64,000 nucleotides of DNA from Vulcanisaeta distributa JCM 11217 (GCF_001316005.1 NZ_BBBJ01000008.1:62001-126000); one strand, 5' to 3'. Shown: positions 29,633 to 39,799, counted from the first letter of the stretch. The notes: a model not told the origin generated them from the sequence alone. Program-made: numbers and translations.

Positions 29633-30118
29633 CTTCAACAAACCCTGCAGAGATTTTAAATAACTACTTCACGTGCTACTTGTCGTAGGTTGGTGCCAAT
29701 ATTATTATTAATCCATCAAGCATATTAACAAAGCTAATCCAAGGCATTAACATGAAGAATGCCACTCAACACTCCATTAACCAACTCCGGTCATAATTAT
29801 AGTCCTTAAAGTCAAGCTAATGGCGTATAAGTTAAGCCCAACACCAAGTGGCGAGTAATAATGCTCATGCAAAGGAATAGAATGAACAATTCACGCTACC
29901 TTACGGTTAAGGAGAATGCCAACCTGGGCTATACATTGCTTATAAAGGCGAGTTCATTAATCATGCAGTAATGAATGAATTAAACTAAAACTTAGTAAGT
30001 TGAAGCGTTAAATTGACTAGCAAATTCACCAGTGAAAAATTATTAGGACAATGCTATGGGTTCTCTTTGCATGAAAAAGAGAAAGATTTAAATAGAAAGA
30101 GAAATATTAATTACTTTG
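29633..30118. other. gene-poor, AT-rich intergenic stretch
   Basis: About 490 bases without a convincing open frame, RNA fold or repeat. It holds the promoter of the surface-protein gene at its left end (ATTTAAAAT near 29655) and that of the following small gene at its right end (GATTTAAATA near 30090). I see nothing else I can support. Confidence 0.4.
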
Positions 30119-30481
30119 ATGAGCGTTATACAGCCTAAGGAGGTTAGGACATGGAAAGATGAGTTGAAGGATACGCTGACTAAGTATGTGAGGGATCCAT
30201 TTAAGGATAAGATTGATGAGTACCTGGGCTTCCTCGACACCCTATATGATAAGTGGTGGAATGGTGATGTTAAGACAAGGGAGTACTACGCATACCACAT
30301 GGCCCTCCTCATGGCGAAGTCCGACAAGCCTAACGTGATTAAGGCAAAGCTCAATAGCTACTATGCGTACCTCGTCTATAAGGGCTACGTATCAGCCTAC
30401 AGGCTCATGAAGGATAAGTACGTGGCTGGTGGCGAATCAATCTACACCTGGCTTAGGATGTATCGAAAGGTTGTTGGATAA
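30119..30481 (+). CDS. small basic helical protein of unknown function
   Basis: 120 residues, soluble, helical, rich in Lys, Tyr and Trp: RTWKDELKDTLTKYVRDPFK, LGFLDTLYDKWWNGDVKTRE, YYAYHMALLMAKSDKPNVIK, AYLVYKGYVSAYRLMKDKYV. No known motif. ATG 30119 lies about 27 nt after GATTTAAATA, an ideal leaderless promoter, which argues that the gene is real and expressed. It has no long G run and no frame break. It is convergent with cmk. Confidence 0.55.
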   Translation: MSVIQPKEVRTWKDELKDTLTKYVRDPFKDKIDEYLGFLDTLYDKWWNGDVKTREYYAYHMALLMAKSDKPNVIKAKLNSYYAYLVYKGYVSAYRLMKDKYVAGGESIYTWLRMYRKVVG

Positions 30482-30503
30482 GCCCTGGAATTACGTTAAT
30501 AAC

Positions 30504-31051
30504 CTAAAATTTACCCTTACTATGTAATACATTATATACGTATTCATAGACAATATCAACAACCTTCTCGGCATTTACATACGTAGTATCAATGACTAAG
30601 TCGAAGATTGATGTATCATTAATGTCAATACCATAAATTGTTAGGTACCTCCTCCTGTTCGATTCTTCGCGGGCCCTAATCTCGTTCAGCGCCTCCTCAA
30701 TCGATTTACCATCCCTAGCCGACAACCTCTGTGACCTGGCTCTGATATCTGCCTTGAGGTAAATACGCACGTCGGCAATATCCTTAAGTATCCAGGCGGC
30801 TAGGTGACCCTCAATAACAACATTACCCATCCTAGCCTCCTTGACAGCCTCCTCATCGACTGCCCTATCAATGCTGAAGTCCGTCTCGGCAATCCTATGA
30901 AGCTCAAGCAATGATACCCCCCCCTCTCAATGGCAATCCTCCTGAATAACTCACCAATGGACACAAACCTATAATTCAACCTATTAGCCAACTCCCTAGC
31001 CACTGTGGTCTTCCCACTCGCCGCCTGTCCTGAAATCGCCACAACACCCAT
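30504..31051 (-). CDS. cmk: cytidylate kinase (archaeal type), frame broken at 30917-30924
   Basis: Phosphorylates CMP/dCMP with ATP. VVAISGQAASGKTTVARELA is the Walker A region, NYRFVSIGELFRRIAIERG the CMP-binding start; after the eight-base run (6 or 3 restores the frame) it continues VSLLELHRIAETDFSIDRAV, NVVIEGHLAAWILKDIADVR and REESNRRRYLTIYGIDINDT, the lid and C-terminal region of short archaeal CMP kinases. About 182 residues. It lies directly downstream of rpl34e, an arrangement shared with other crenarchaea. Confidence 0.88.
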
Positions 31052-31056
31052 TTAAA

Positions 31057-31323
31057 TCACGTTGCTGATAATCGTACAGCCATCCTAAGGGCGAGGGCTA
31101 GGCATCTGTGGCAAATATAGCCGCCGTAGGGCCTCGAAACAGTTAAGCCAGCAACATGCCTAGTCTTAACCCTAGCCTCATCAATGCCCTGGAGTGGCCT
31201 ACCGCAGATGGCACACCTGGGTTTGGAGGCGAATCTCTTCTCATAATGAACCACGCGCTTACCACCCGGCGTCCTGGTCTGCGTCCTCCTCATTTTCCTA
31301 GACCTTAATGCCGGCCTTGGCAT
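31057..31323 (-). CDS. rpl34e: large-subunit ribosomal protein eL34
   Basis: 88 residues: PRPALRSRKMRRTQTRTPGG, the conserved basic start, then HYEKRFASKPRCAICGRPLQ and GGYICHRCLALALRMAV, giving two CxxC zinc pairs. Frame intact. It precedes cmk by 5 nt, so the two form an operon. Its start codon is ATG at 31323. Confidence 0.95.
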   Translation of the reverse strand: MPRPALRSRKMRRTQTRTPGGKRVVHYEKRFASKPRCAICGRPLQGIDEARVKTRHVAGLTVSRPYGGYICHRCLALALRMAVRLSAT

Positions 31324-31377
31324 AATCGTTCGTCAAAACACCTATGAGTTTTTATGCTTTACTTACGTACCTATACG

Positions 31378-32429
31378 TTAGGGGGGGCCCGGTCTCGCGA
31401 TACCGAGGGATAAGTACTTACTCAATTCCTCATCGTCAATGACGCGGACGTGGGACTTCCTCAACACAAGCTCCAGCTCCTTATCGCTCGCATTAACCCA
31501 GTTAATTCTGCCTATCATGGATTTCGGCACCACAAGTATGGTGCTACCCTCCCTGCGCAATCTATACGCCGCCCTTTGAAATTCATAAAATAGTCTATTC
31601 ACCCTATCCCTCTTAGACATAGCCTTGATTATTGCTTCCTCGATGTTTCCCGTTTCGAAAAGAGTCATTAATATTACCTCAATAACCTTATTAATCCTAT
31701 CGGGCACACCAATGATTGAGCCCCCCCTAAGCTCAATCCTACACCTAGGCACATTAAGCCCTAACAACCTGTACAACCTAGCCGTCTCACCCTTAACCCT
31801 CCTCTCCTTATCAACAATACCCCCCCCAATAATGAATGTATGCACCTCCTTAATCAACTCCTCATTAAGAACACAATCACCCTCCGGATCAAGCATTACC
31901 GCATTACCGCGAGCAATGGGTTTATCACGCCTAATAGTTACACCGTGCCTAAACCCCCCCTAGCGAATCTATTAAATCTATCAAGGAAGTCTTCACTCAC
32001 GCTTGTTAGTTCTATGTTTGAGTCCCAAAGATACCTCCTCACGGTATTTATCGACGCCAACACCTGCTCTACGAGTTCGTTCTTCTCGGAATCCGTATGA
32101 TCACTCCAGAGGGATAGGTCAATTATGAAGTGCGGCTTCTCAGGAACATTAATTAAGAAACCCAGCGATACCAAGCAATCCTCGGGCCTGGTTAGGTATA
32201 CATCGCATGGCAACGCACCCGTCGAGGATAATGCGAGCACCTCAAGCTCATTAACTCCCGTAACTACGTGACTACCAAAACCGCCTAAGCACAGTACGTA
32301 CCTACCCAGTAATAAATTCACGGCTATGCACTGCGGCAGGTAATAATTACACCTGAGTCTACGTGGTATGCACAGCCTATGAATACCGAGACTCCTTAAG
32401 GCACTCAGTAATTGATTGCCAAGTATCAC
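31378..32429 (-). CDS. archaeal Trm10-type SPOUT tRNA methyltransferase (position 9), frame broken at 31951-31960
   Basis: Methylates N1 of the purine at tRNA position 9 using SAM; archaeal orthologues make m1A or m1G. The first half has HFIIDLSLWSDHTDSEKNEL and LASINTVRRYLWDSNIELTS; the second, after correction, reads GVTIRRDKPIARGNAVMLDP, VLNEELIKEVHTFIIGGGIV, DKERRVKGETARLYRLLGLN and VPRCRIEL, the SPOUT knot and SAM site. The join requires the run A3C7 (plus strand) to be A4C4. About 345 residues. A first-half N-terminal domain of about 90 residues (LLSALRSLGIHRLCIPRRLR) is less conserved. The family call is fairly firm; the base specificity is not readable. Confidence 0.72.
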
Positions 32430-32479
32430 CTGAAGGGATTATTAATTAAGTCCTAATAAAAACATGAACCCACATGACC

Positions 32480-33355
32480 ATGCAAGGCAGGGAATTACCA
32501 CTCTGTGATAACCATGCACATACGAACCCTGTAATCGGCATAGGCCCAGGGAGTTGGCGAGGAGGTTTAGGAGGGAGGGTGGCAAGTTCATAGTGATAGT
32601 CGCCCTACTCACCTGGAGCCTAGGCTTAACGCCTGGGGATCTCGATAGTGTTAGGAGGATGTACGACATCACCGTGGAGTCCGCCAGGATTATTAATGAG
32701 GAGGGTGTTAAGTCCGTGGCCGTTGTTGGCTTACACCCAGCTGAGGGTTATGAGTTGCTTAGGAGGGGGGGTTGGTCCAGGGAGGAGGTTCTAAACTTCA
32801 TGAGGAGGGGGGGTATTGACTTAGCCGCTGAGTATGTTAAGGAGGCAGGGCGGTGGGTATTGGTGAGGTTGGTAGGCCTCATTGGGAGGTGCCGGGCGAC
32901 GTTATTAACCTCTTTAATGAATTGTTGGAGTATACCTTTGGTGTTGCCAGGGATGTTAATGCCGTTGTGCACCTGCACCTGGAGAGGAATGGAGTTAACA
33001 CTGCATTATCCATAGTGGACATGGTCAGGAGGGTTGGTAATAGGCCCTACAGCGTTATAATGCATCATGCGGAACCATTACTATCGACGTGGCCATTAGC
33101 AATGGTGTAATGACGTCAATACCCATGGGGGGGAGGAAGGGCGAGTTTGAGGAGGCCGTTAGGCATGGCCCAAGGTTCGTTGTTGAGAGTGACTTCATTG
33201 ATGATCCCAAGAGACCGGGCGCCGTGATACCACCGTGGACCCTGGTTAGGAAGTTAAGGAATTACCTAGTTAATGGTTTCATAAATGAGGATTTCCTGCA
33301 TACGATTTGTGTTGATAATATTAATAGGATATATGGTGTGGATGTAATGGGTTAG
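32480..33355 (+). CDS. TatD-like metal-dependent hydrolase, frame broken at three sites
   Basis: A TIM-barrel amidohydrolase/DNase relative. Reading from ATG 32480 gives LPLCDNHAHTNP, the HxH metal motif, then (after adding one A near 32550) RELARRFRREGGKFIVIVAL, SVAVVGLHPAEGYELL, and in another frame GIGEVGRPHWEVPGDV with the metal Glu, VVHLHLERNG with the metal His, and lastly AISNGVMTSIPMGGRKGEFE, VVESDFIDDP with the catalytic Asp and DFLHTICVDNINRIYGVDV. Breaks lie near 32550, 32860 and 33080. About 292 residues. Nuclease versus other hydrolase activity is unknown. Confidence 0.72.
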
Positions 33356-33415
33356 TTCATTCGTGCATGAACAGGCACTAATGGCTTTTAAAGGCCTGGT
33401 ATTTTGTTCCCCGGG

Positions 33416-33838
33416 ATGAGTGAGGAGAGGGAGTTAATCGAGAAGATCTATAGGAAGATGATAATGACGCGCCTTAGGGAGTCGTCAGTAAGCAGGTCCA
33501 TGTGCCCTAACGGCATTGTAATGCTTAATGGCAATAGCTTCACCGCATCGATTAGGGAGTGCTCGGCCTCCGTTATCGACTTCTACGCTGATTGGTGCAT
33601 ACCCTGCAAGATAATGGAGCCAATACTCAATAAGTTATCCCAGGTATTCGCGGGTAAGGTATTCTTTGGGCGTATCGATGTTGATGCATACCCAGAGATT
33701 GCTGCTGAGTATGGTGTTATGTCAATACCAACCACGATACTATTCAGTAATGGTGAAGAAATCTATAGAATAATTGGTGCCGTTGATTATAACACGATGA
33801 GGAGGTATATTGAGATTTACCTAGGGGTTAAGCCCTAG
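33416..33838 (+). CDS. thioredoxin
   Basis: A cytoplasmic disulphide oxidoreductase of about 140 residues. After an N-terminal extension (ELIEKIYRKMIMTRLRES) comes the fold: SASVIDFYADWCIPCKIMEP with the CIPC active site, GRIDVDAYPEIAAEYGVMSI, cis-proline SIPTTILFSNGEE and the last helix YNTMRRYIEIYLGV. ATG 33416 lies about 28 nt after CTTTTAAAGG, a good leaderless promoter. The C-terminal GV sits on an unexpanded G4 run (33824-33827), a useful contrast with the many 7-G runs. The stop overlaps the convergent gene by 4 nt. Confidence 0.9.
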   Translation: MSEERELIEKIYRKMIMTRLRESSVSRSMCPNGIVMLNGNSFTASIRECSASVIDFYADWCIPCKIMEPILNKLSQVFAGKVFFGRIDVDAYPEIAAEYGVMSIPTTILFSNGEEIYRIIGAVDYNTMRRYIEIYLGVKP

Positions 33839-34362
33839 GTATTTACCTCACTAATTATTAATCGCCTACCGTCCTGGGCAGGTAATATGAATGTTAACTT
33901 ATAACTATCGCCAAAGAATATCACACTAACGTCATTACCAAGGTGAAACTCCCCATCAACGCCAGCCAATACGCAGTTCTCGCAATTCTTCGCATCATCG
34001 ATTATGTTCCTAAACACGTTTATTGCATCTTTACCATTCGTCATTACTGAGGCAACCACGCCCGCGTGGTCTCCATGCACGTGGTGGTCAATCTTTGCAT
34101 TATACTTTGTCTTTAGCATGTCCATGAAATCATTCAATTCCTCGATGACCTCCTTAGGCAATTCCGTTATGTGATGGTGGTGATGATGCTCATGCTCCTC
34201 CTCAACCTCCTCTTCCTCATCCTCCTCACCCTCATTACCCTCAATGCCTGTAAACCCAAACGTCATACTAATAATTAACTCAAGCTCATCACTCTGGGCA
34301 ATCCTCTCAATCTCCTTACCCAACTTACGCCACTCCTCAAAACCAAGCTTAATCTGCATCAT
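33835..34362 (-). CDS. protein with acidic and histidine-rich linker, unknown function
   Basis: 175 residues. A helical front (KLGFEEWRKLGKEIERIAQS) and beta strand (LELIISMTFGFTG) lead to an extreme tract of about 12 Glu/Asp followed by HEHHHHHH at residues about 43-64, then a second domain: NDFMDMLKTKYNAKIDHHVH, GDHAGVVASVMTNGKDAINV, CENCVLAG, VIFFGDSYKLTFIL. The His/Glu tract, the HVHGDH motif and the CENC pair could bind metal. No family is recognised. It is tail-to-tail with thioredoxin. Confidence 0.6.
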   Translation of the reverse strand: MMQIKLGFEEWRKLGKEIERIAQSDELELIISMTFGFTGIEGNEGEEDEEEEVEEEHEHHHHHHITELPKEVIEELNDFMDMLKTKYNAKIDHHVHGDHAGVVASVMTNGKDAINVFRNIIDDAKNCENCVLAGVDGEFHLGNDVSVIFFGDSYKLTFILPAQDGRRLIISEVNT

Positions 34363-34596
34363 ATCAACGACAACTGAGGGAAACCCATTAATAAAACCTT
34401 TTGTTCAATCAACGCATACGGCCATAACACTACGGTTAAATGCTGCCCACGGATTATTAATTAACTATAACCTCTATAATTTATGTGTCAACATTATAAA
34501 AAATAATATATATTAATGACCCTAATCTATATATGATTACGAGAAAACTAAGTATAATAAGAATAAAGCTTAAAAACCTCCTTTTGCACATTATTC

Positions 34597-35931
34597 GTGC
34601 CCACAAAGAACTTAGAAATCGAACCAGCAGACCTATGGAGAATCCTAAAGGCCTCAGGCATAAAGTATGTTAAGTTCATAATAGTCGACATAAACGGCGC
34701 ACCAAGGTCTGAAATAGTACCAATAGACATGGCCAAGGACCTCTTCATTGATGGAATGCCCTTCGACGCATCATCAATACCATCATACTCAACAGTGAAT
34801 AGGAGCGACTTCGTGGCGTATGTTGATCCAAGGGCCGTATACGTTGAGTATTGGCAGGATGGTAAGGTTGCTGACGTATTCACGATGGTATCCGACATAG
34901 CCGATAAGCCATCACCCCCCCTTGACCCAAGGAGGGTGCTTAATGATGTGTTGGAGCAAGCCAAGTCAAAAGGTTACGAGTTCCTAATGGGCGTTGAAGT
35001 TGAGTTCTTCGTGGTTAAGGAGGATGGCGGTAAGCCCGTGTTTGCTGACCCAGGTATTTATTTCGATGGTTGGAACGTCACGGTGCAGTCACAGTTTATG
35101 AAGGAGTTGATAACGGCAATAGCGATGCGGGTATTAATTATACGAAGACTCATCACGAGGTTGCACCAAGTCAATATGAGATAAACATAGGCGCCGCAGA
35201 CCCACTTAGGCTCGCTGACCAGATAATATACTTCAAGATAATGGCTAAGGACATCGCTAGGAAGTACGGCTTAGTAGCCACATTCATGCCAAAACCCTTC
35301 TGGGGGGGAGTCAACGGTAGCGGCGCGCATACGCACATCAGCGTCTGGAAGGACGGCAGGAACCTATTCCAGAGCAATACTGGAAAGATAACGGAGGAGT
35401 GCGGCTACGCAATAAGCGCGATATTAAGCAACGCGAGGGCATTAAGCAGCTTCGTCGCGCCACTCGTAAATTCATACAAGAGGTTGGTACCTCACTACGA
35501 GGCCCCCACGAGGATTGTCTGGGGGGCTATGCAAATAGGAGCGCCATGATTAGGATACCACAGTACAAGATGAGGATTAACAGGATTGAGTATAGGCACC
35601 CAGACCCAAGCATGAACCATACCTGGCCTTCGCGGCCATGGTGAAGACCATAATAAAGGGTCTCGAGGATAGGAAGGAACCACCACCACCAACCGAGGAG
35701 ATAGCGTATGAGTTAGCCAATGCCCAGGAAACACCGGCCACGCTTGAAGACACGTTAAAGGAATTATCAAAGAGCTTCCTAGTCACCGAATTACCAAGCG
35801 AGTTAGTAAACGCCTACATTAAGATCAAGCAAAATGAGTGGGAGGACTACCTAACAAATGTTGGTCCCTGGGAGAAGACCTGGAATGTAATAACTCAGTG
35901 GGAGTACAGTAAGTACCTAGTCACCGCTTAA
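34597..35931 (+). CDS. glnA: glutamine synthetase, frame broken at three sites
   Basis: Forms glutamine from glutamate, ammonia and ATP (type I, archaeal). IKYVKFIIVDINGAPRSEIV and MPFDASSI form the N-terminal beta-grasp; FLMGVEVEFFVV carries metal ligands; NYTKTHHEVAPSQYEINIGA and FMPKPFWGGVNGSGAHTHIS follow, then LVNSYKRLVPHYEAPTRIVW, YANRSAMIRIP and RIEYRHPDPSMNPYLAF. Breaks: near 35120 (one A missing), the G6 at 35521-35526 (four fit) and CC at 35617-35618 (three fit). About 444 residues. GTG 34597 lies about 25 nt after CTTAAAAA. The next gene is an ammonium transporter. Confidence 0.95.
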
Positions 35932-36062
35932 AACAATATAACCCATATATTTAAAATAAAAATACGTAGTAATTTATATTTATTCCTTAATCCAATATTT
36001 TTACGGCAATAATATAAATATCATAGAGAGAAAAACTTAAAAACTACTTAGTCTACATAGTT

Positions 36063-37598
36063 TGTGCCCGGTGACCCATTAAAACGGTAAATAGGATAAA
36101 TAGGTTAGTAATACTGACCAGGGTAACGCCAGTGCTTTTAATCATGGCTTTAGCGACTGCGATGGTTGCTAAGGCTGATGCACCGCCGAACCTCTCCGGG
36201 TACCCACCAGCCTCTGTGCCACCATGGCTAGACACTGGCAGTAATGCGTGGATGCTCACGGCAGCAACCCTCGTAGGTCTTCAAAGCGTACCTGGCCTAA
36301 TGCTCCTTTATGGAGGCATGACCAAGCGTAAGTACGTAATAAATACAATGATGATGGTGCTCTATGCCTTCGCCATAGTACTAATAATTTGGGTGTTAGC
36401 GGGCTACATGTTTGCGTTTGGACCTACGTTGGTGAAGATAGGAGGCCTTAACATACTGGGCACACCAATACCGGCGTTAACAAGCAATATTATTGCGTCG
36501 CAGGCCAGTGTACCTGCTGCGCAGCAGTACCCTAACATAACCATGTCGACGTTGATATTCTTTCAATTCGTTTTCGCCGCAATAACGCCGGCGCTGATGG
36601 TCGGCGCCCTAATAGAGAGGATGAACTTTAAGGCTTGGATGCTCTTCGTACCACTATGGTCCTTGCTCGTTTATAGTCCAGTGGCCTTTTGGCTTTGGGG
36701 GGGTGGTGGTTGGCTTATGCAGCTTGGTGTTGTGGATTTCTCAGGTGGTTACGTAATACATGTTGATGCGGGTATAGCGGCCTTCATAGCAGCTGCACTG
36801 GTTGGCGAGAGGTTGGTCGAGGAGAGGAAGTTACAACCGCATAACTTGACCCAGGTCGCGGCGGGCCTCGGCCTTGTCTGGCTTGGTTGGAATGGATTTA
36901 ACGGCGGTGATCCGTATGGGTCAACAATAGACGCTGCAATAGCGGTGATAAACACTAACCTGGCCGCGGCAGTGGCTGTCGTGGTATGGATGATACTCGA
37001 TATGGCCTATCTTGAGAAGCCCACGTTCACGGGCGCCGTATCCGGCGCGGTAGCCGGCCTCGTTGGTATAACGCCAGCCGCGGGCTATGTAAATGGCGTT
37101 GGCGCGATAATAATTGGCGCAGTGTCAAGTGCCGCCGCGTGGTATTCACTAAATATGTTCCAATTTAGGTCGAGGTTGACGAAGCACATTGACGATGCCT
37201 TGGGTGTGTTCTCAGACCACGCGGTTCCAGGTATAGTCGGTGGTATCCTCACCGGGGGGGTGTTTGCGGATCCAAGCATTACTAAGTATGTGGATCCAGG
37301 TCTCACTGGCGCGCTTTATGGTAATCCATTCCAGGTAATTTTACAATTATTAGGAGTCGCCGTGGTGATAGCCTATGATGCCTTAATGACGTACCTAATC
37401 CTTAAACTAATAAGTAAGATTGTGCCGTTAAGGGCGCCACCGCAGGCCCTGAGGATTGGTGATAGGGAGATGCATGGTGAGGTTGCCTACGACGAGTTTG
37501 CCTTTGCCACGCAGGGCGATGCGGAGAGATTGGCCGCAGGTGTTGTTGTTTCAGTGATTAATAATACAATAAATAACAATAAAGAGGGTTCATCTTAA
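36063..37598 (+). CDS. amt: ammonium transporter (Amt/MEP/Rh family)
   Basis: A trimeric membrane channel for ammonium, here next to glutamine synthetase. GSNAWMLTAATLVGLQSVPG opens TM1; FFQFVFAAITPALMVGALIE is the amt signature; GGYVIHVDAGIAAFIAAALV holds the first pore histidine and VFSDHAVPGIVGGIL the second. Eleven helices are expected and plausible. The frame is open from 36132 (GTG), but adding one A to the A4 near 36081-36084 extends it to GTG 36063, about 25 nt after CTTAAAAAC and giving a signal-like start (RVTPVLLIMALATAMVAKAD). TGGVFA and WLWGGGGW sit on 7-G runs. No PII gene is adjacent. Confidence 0.93.
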
Positions 37599-37619
37599 AA
37601 CAAGTCTTCTTTCCCTTAA

Positions 37620-38021
37620 CTAAAAATTAAAGTCAAAGTCAGCTTCGAGTTTGCCTGCGCTGGCCCTTAAATAAATCGTTCTAACGCCCAAGCGCCTTAA
37701 TTTATTTAGTAGTTTCATGTCGCAAGTCACGGCAATACAACCATACCTAGTGGATACCTCCACCACGGAATTGTCAGGTGAACCCACAGCGCTGGCTATT
37801 GAGAAATTATTAATAATGTAATTAAGCGCATTATTTGAAGCCCTAGATACGCCGGGCCTACCTAACTTACTTAATTTGATTAGTTCATTAAGTATTGGGT
37901 ATGGGATCATGGGTATTATTGGTGAATTAACAAGTTCAATTACCTGATCAATGACGCGCAGGCCCTCGGTGAACATTAGCAGTATTGCGCTCGTATCGAA
38001 GACCACGCACTCTACTTTCAT
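37620..38021 (-). CDS. PIN-domain protein (Fcf1/Utp24-like or VapC-like)
   Basis: 133 residues. VVFDTSAILLMF carries the first PIN aspartate, ILNELIKLSKLGRPG the conserved Glu, SPDNSVVEVSTRYG a further Asp and IAVTCDMKLLNKLRRLGVRT the terminal Asp and strand. The position immediately after aIF2gamma suggests the rRNA-processing Fcf1 type rather than a VapC toxin, since no antitoxin gene is present. Ends RASAGKLEADFDFNF. Frame intact. Confidence 0.7.
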   Translation of the reverse strand: MKVECVVFDTSAILLMFTEGLRVIDQVIELVNSPIIPMIPYPILNELIKLSKLGRPGVSRASNNALNYIINNFSIASAVGSPDNSVVEVSTRYGCIAVTCDMKLLNKLRRLGVRTIYLRASAGKLEADFDFNF

Positions 38022-38031
38022 ACCAATTACT

Positions 38032-39282
38032 TCACTCTAGAACTGCATTGCCGCCCTTTAGAATTCCATAACCAACAATCCTCCACCTATTACTAACCTG
38101 CTTAGTAATTACGGCCTTAGAACCCTCCTCCGCGGAGACGGCCTTCCTAAGTATCACGTCGAGCTTATCATCGTGGAACCCCTTTATAATCCCCATGACG
38201 GCTGCCGAGCCCACGTGAACCATGACCACATCCTTCGGCTTAAACGTAACCTCCTTCAATGATTGATCACCAGGCCTCTCGATCCTGTGAAACTCAAGGG
38301 TTAATTCACTCCACACAGGTGGTAATGTGCCTGCCTACCGACAACACTACCCACCAGGGAGTCGGCCTTCGTTAATGCCGGGTCAAGCTCCGTGCCAATA
38401 CCCACCAAACCACCTGGTCTCGCCTCCTCAATATACTCATTCCCAATGGCTATACTGACTATCTTCGTAATAATCGGCTCATACTTATTACCCAACTTAA
38501 GGCCCGGCCTTATCTCAATCTCATCCCCCCCAACCTTTGCCGAACCCTTAACGACTGTGCCACCAAGCACGCCACCAACTAACTTATCCGGTGGTGTACC
38601 TGGCTTATTGACATTAAAGCTTCTCAGGACAAGCATCCTGAAATCACCACCCGCAGCCTCCTTAGGTGGCACTAGCTTATCGATTAGTGTTGATACTGCC
38701 TCGATATTGACCTTATGCAGTGATGATACGGGTATTATTGGTGAGTTCCTTGCCCAGGTATTGCTAAGAAACTGCTTGATCTGTTTATAATTCTCGAGGG
38801 CCTGCTCCTTACTAACCAGGTCAAGCTTATTCTGAACAACTATTAGCTTGTTCAGGCCCATAATCGTTAATGCCGTGAAGTGCTCCTCAGTCTGTGGCTG
38901 GGGGGGTACGGGCATCGACGCATCAATTACGAGTAATGCAGCGTCGATGTATGATATGCCAGATATCATCGTGCTTATTAGGACCTCATGACCTGGAACA
39001 TCGAGTATTGAAACCTTCCTCTTCAAAACAGGCTCATCACCGCCTGGGCACTTACCATCCTTAAGTAGGCCATCGCTAACGATACTAAACTCATCCCCCC
39101 ATGGATGGGCACTCGTATAGGCCAATGGTTATGTAACCGAGCTTAACAGTCATGGCCCTCTTAATCTCCTCACTATACCTGGCAACCCAAACACCACTAA
39201 GTGCGTGCACCAGCGTTGTTTTGCCGTGATCCACATGACCCGCAGTTGCGATGATGGCGTTTGGATATATGTATTTACTCAT
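38032..39282 (-). CDS. translation initiation factor aIF2 subunit gamma, frame broken at two sites
   Basis: The GTPase subunit of aIF2, which brings initiator tRNA to the small ribosomal subunit. ATAGHVDHGKTTLVHAL is G1; SILDVPGHEVLISTMISG is G3; IVVQNKLDLVS is G4; VPPKEAAGGDFRMLVLRSFN and PGTPPDKLVGGVLGGTVVKG belong to domain II; the end is VGYGILKGGNAVLE. The zinc-knuckle region (GLYECPSMG then GKCPGG) is split by C6 at 39094-39099 (five fit); the second break near 38333 needs GGG for GG (VVGRAGTLPPVWSELTLEFH). About 414 residues. It precedes the PIN gene by about 10 nt. Confidence 0.93.
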
Positions 39283-39353
39283 TCAAACCGAATTGACATT
39301 AAGGGTTTAATAAGATTTCAGCACATGAGCAAGTGAAACAATGATGGAATAAG

Positions 39354-39361
39354 CTTTATAT
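39354..39361 (+). promoter_or_regulatory. TATA box of the RNase P RNA gene
   Basis: CTTTATAT ends about 22-25 nt before the base of the long closing helix of the RNA, so transcription should begin near 39383. Confidence 0.5.
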
Positions 39362-39382
39362 CAAACCAATGAATTAATAACC

Positions 39383-39625
39383 CGCGGCTGTATGCCCAGC
39401 CACGGCAGGCAACCGGGCGAGCCCGGCAACGGCTCGCCTGAGGAAACTTCCCCCACAATACCGTGGGTCCCCCGCGGGGGGGTAACCCGCCGACCGAGAG
39501 GTCGCTGTGGGACAGTGGCCCAAATAGGGGGGGCCTGTGATCTCCACGGGTGAGGCCCGGGTAGGGCCTTAGACGAATGGTACAGAAGGGGGGGAGTTAT
39601 GCCGTGGCTGGGCATACAGCCGGCC
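39383..39625 (+). ncRNA. rnpB: RNase P RNA, short form
   Basis: The catalytic RNA that removes tRNA 5' leaders. A 23-bp helix closes the molecule: 39385-39407 pairs with 39600-39622 (GGCTGTATGCCCAGCC against its complement). Just inside are the conserved region I sequence GAGGAAACTTCCCCC (39439-39453) and conserved region V, AGACGAATGGTACAGAA (39572-39588). No clear specificity-domain signature is seen, and the whole is only about 225 nt once expanded G runs are discounted, consistent with the reduced type T RNase P RNA described from Pyrobaculum, Caldivirga and Vulcanisaeta. An antisense open frame over the same bases is a shadow. Confidence 0.8.
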
Positions 39626-39730
39626 AGCAGTATCTGGCTGGGGGGGTTTGGGCATTAATATTAAAAATAGAAAATAAATCACGATTTTAATTTTAAATTA
39701 AAGGCTATTTATTCGCTGTGGATTATTAAC

Positions 39731-39793
39731 TCACTTCTTCTTCTCTGTCTTCTCCTCCTTCTTCTCCTCAGTCTTCTTGGACTTCTTAGGCAT
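39731..39793 (-). CDS. 20-residue Lys/Glu peptide
   Basis: ATG 39793 to TGA 39731 encodes MPKKSKKTEEKKEEKTEKKK, made almost wholly of Lys, Glu and Thr. A TATA-like AATATAAAAG lies about 20 nt upstream. Such tails open some archaeal ribosomal proteins (for example eS25), so it may be the front of a gene lost through a frame error, but I find no continuation downstream in other frames. It is either a real microprotein or a remnant. Confidence 0.35.
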   Translation of the reverse strand: MPKKSKKTEEKKEEKTEKKK

Positions 39794-39799
39794 ACATTC

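Noticed and set aside
37620-38021. A VapC toxin
   Set aside because: No antitoxin gene precedes it, and its position after aIF2gamma suits the rRNA-processing PIN group.
39361-39615. An 84-codon open frame on the minus strand
   Set aside because: It lies over the RNase P RNA and its amino-acid content only reflects that RNA's helices.
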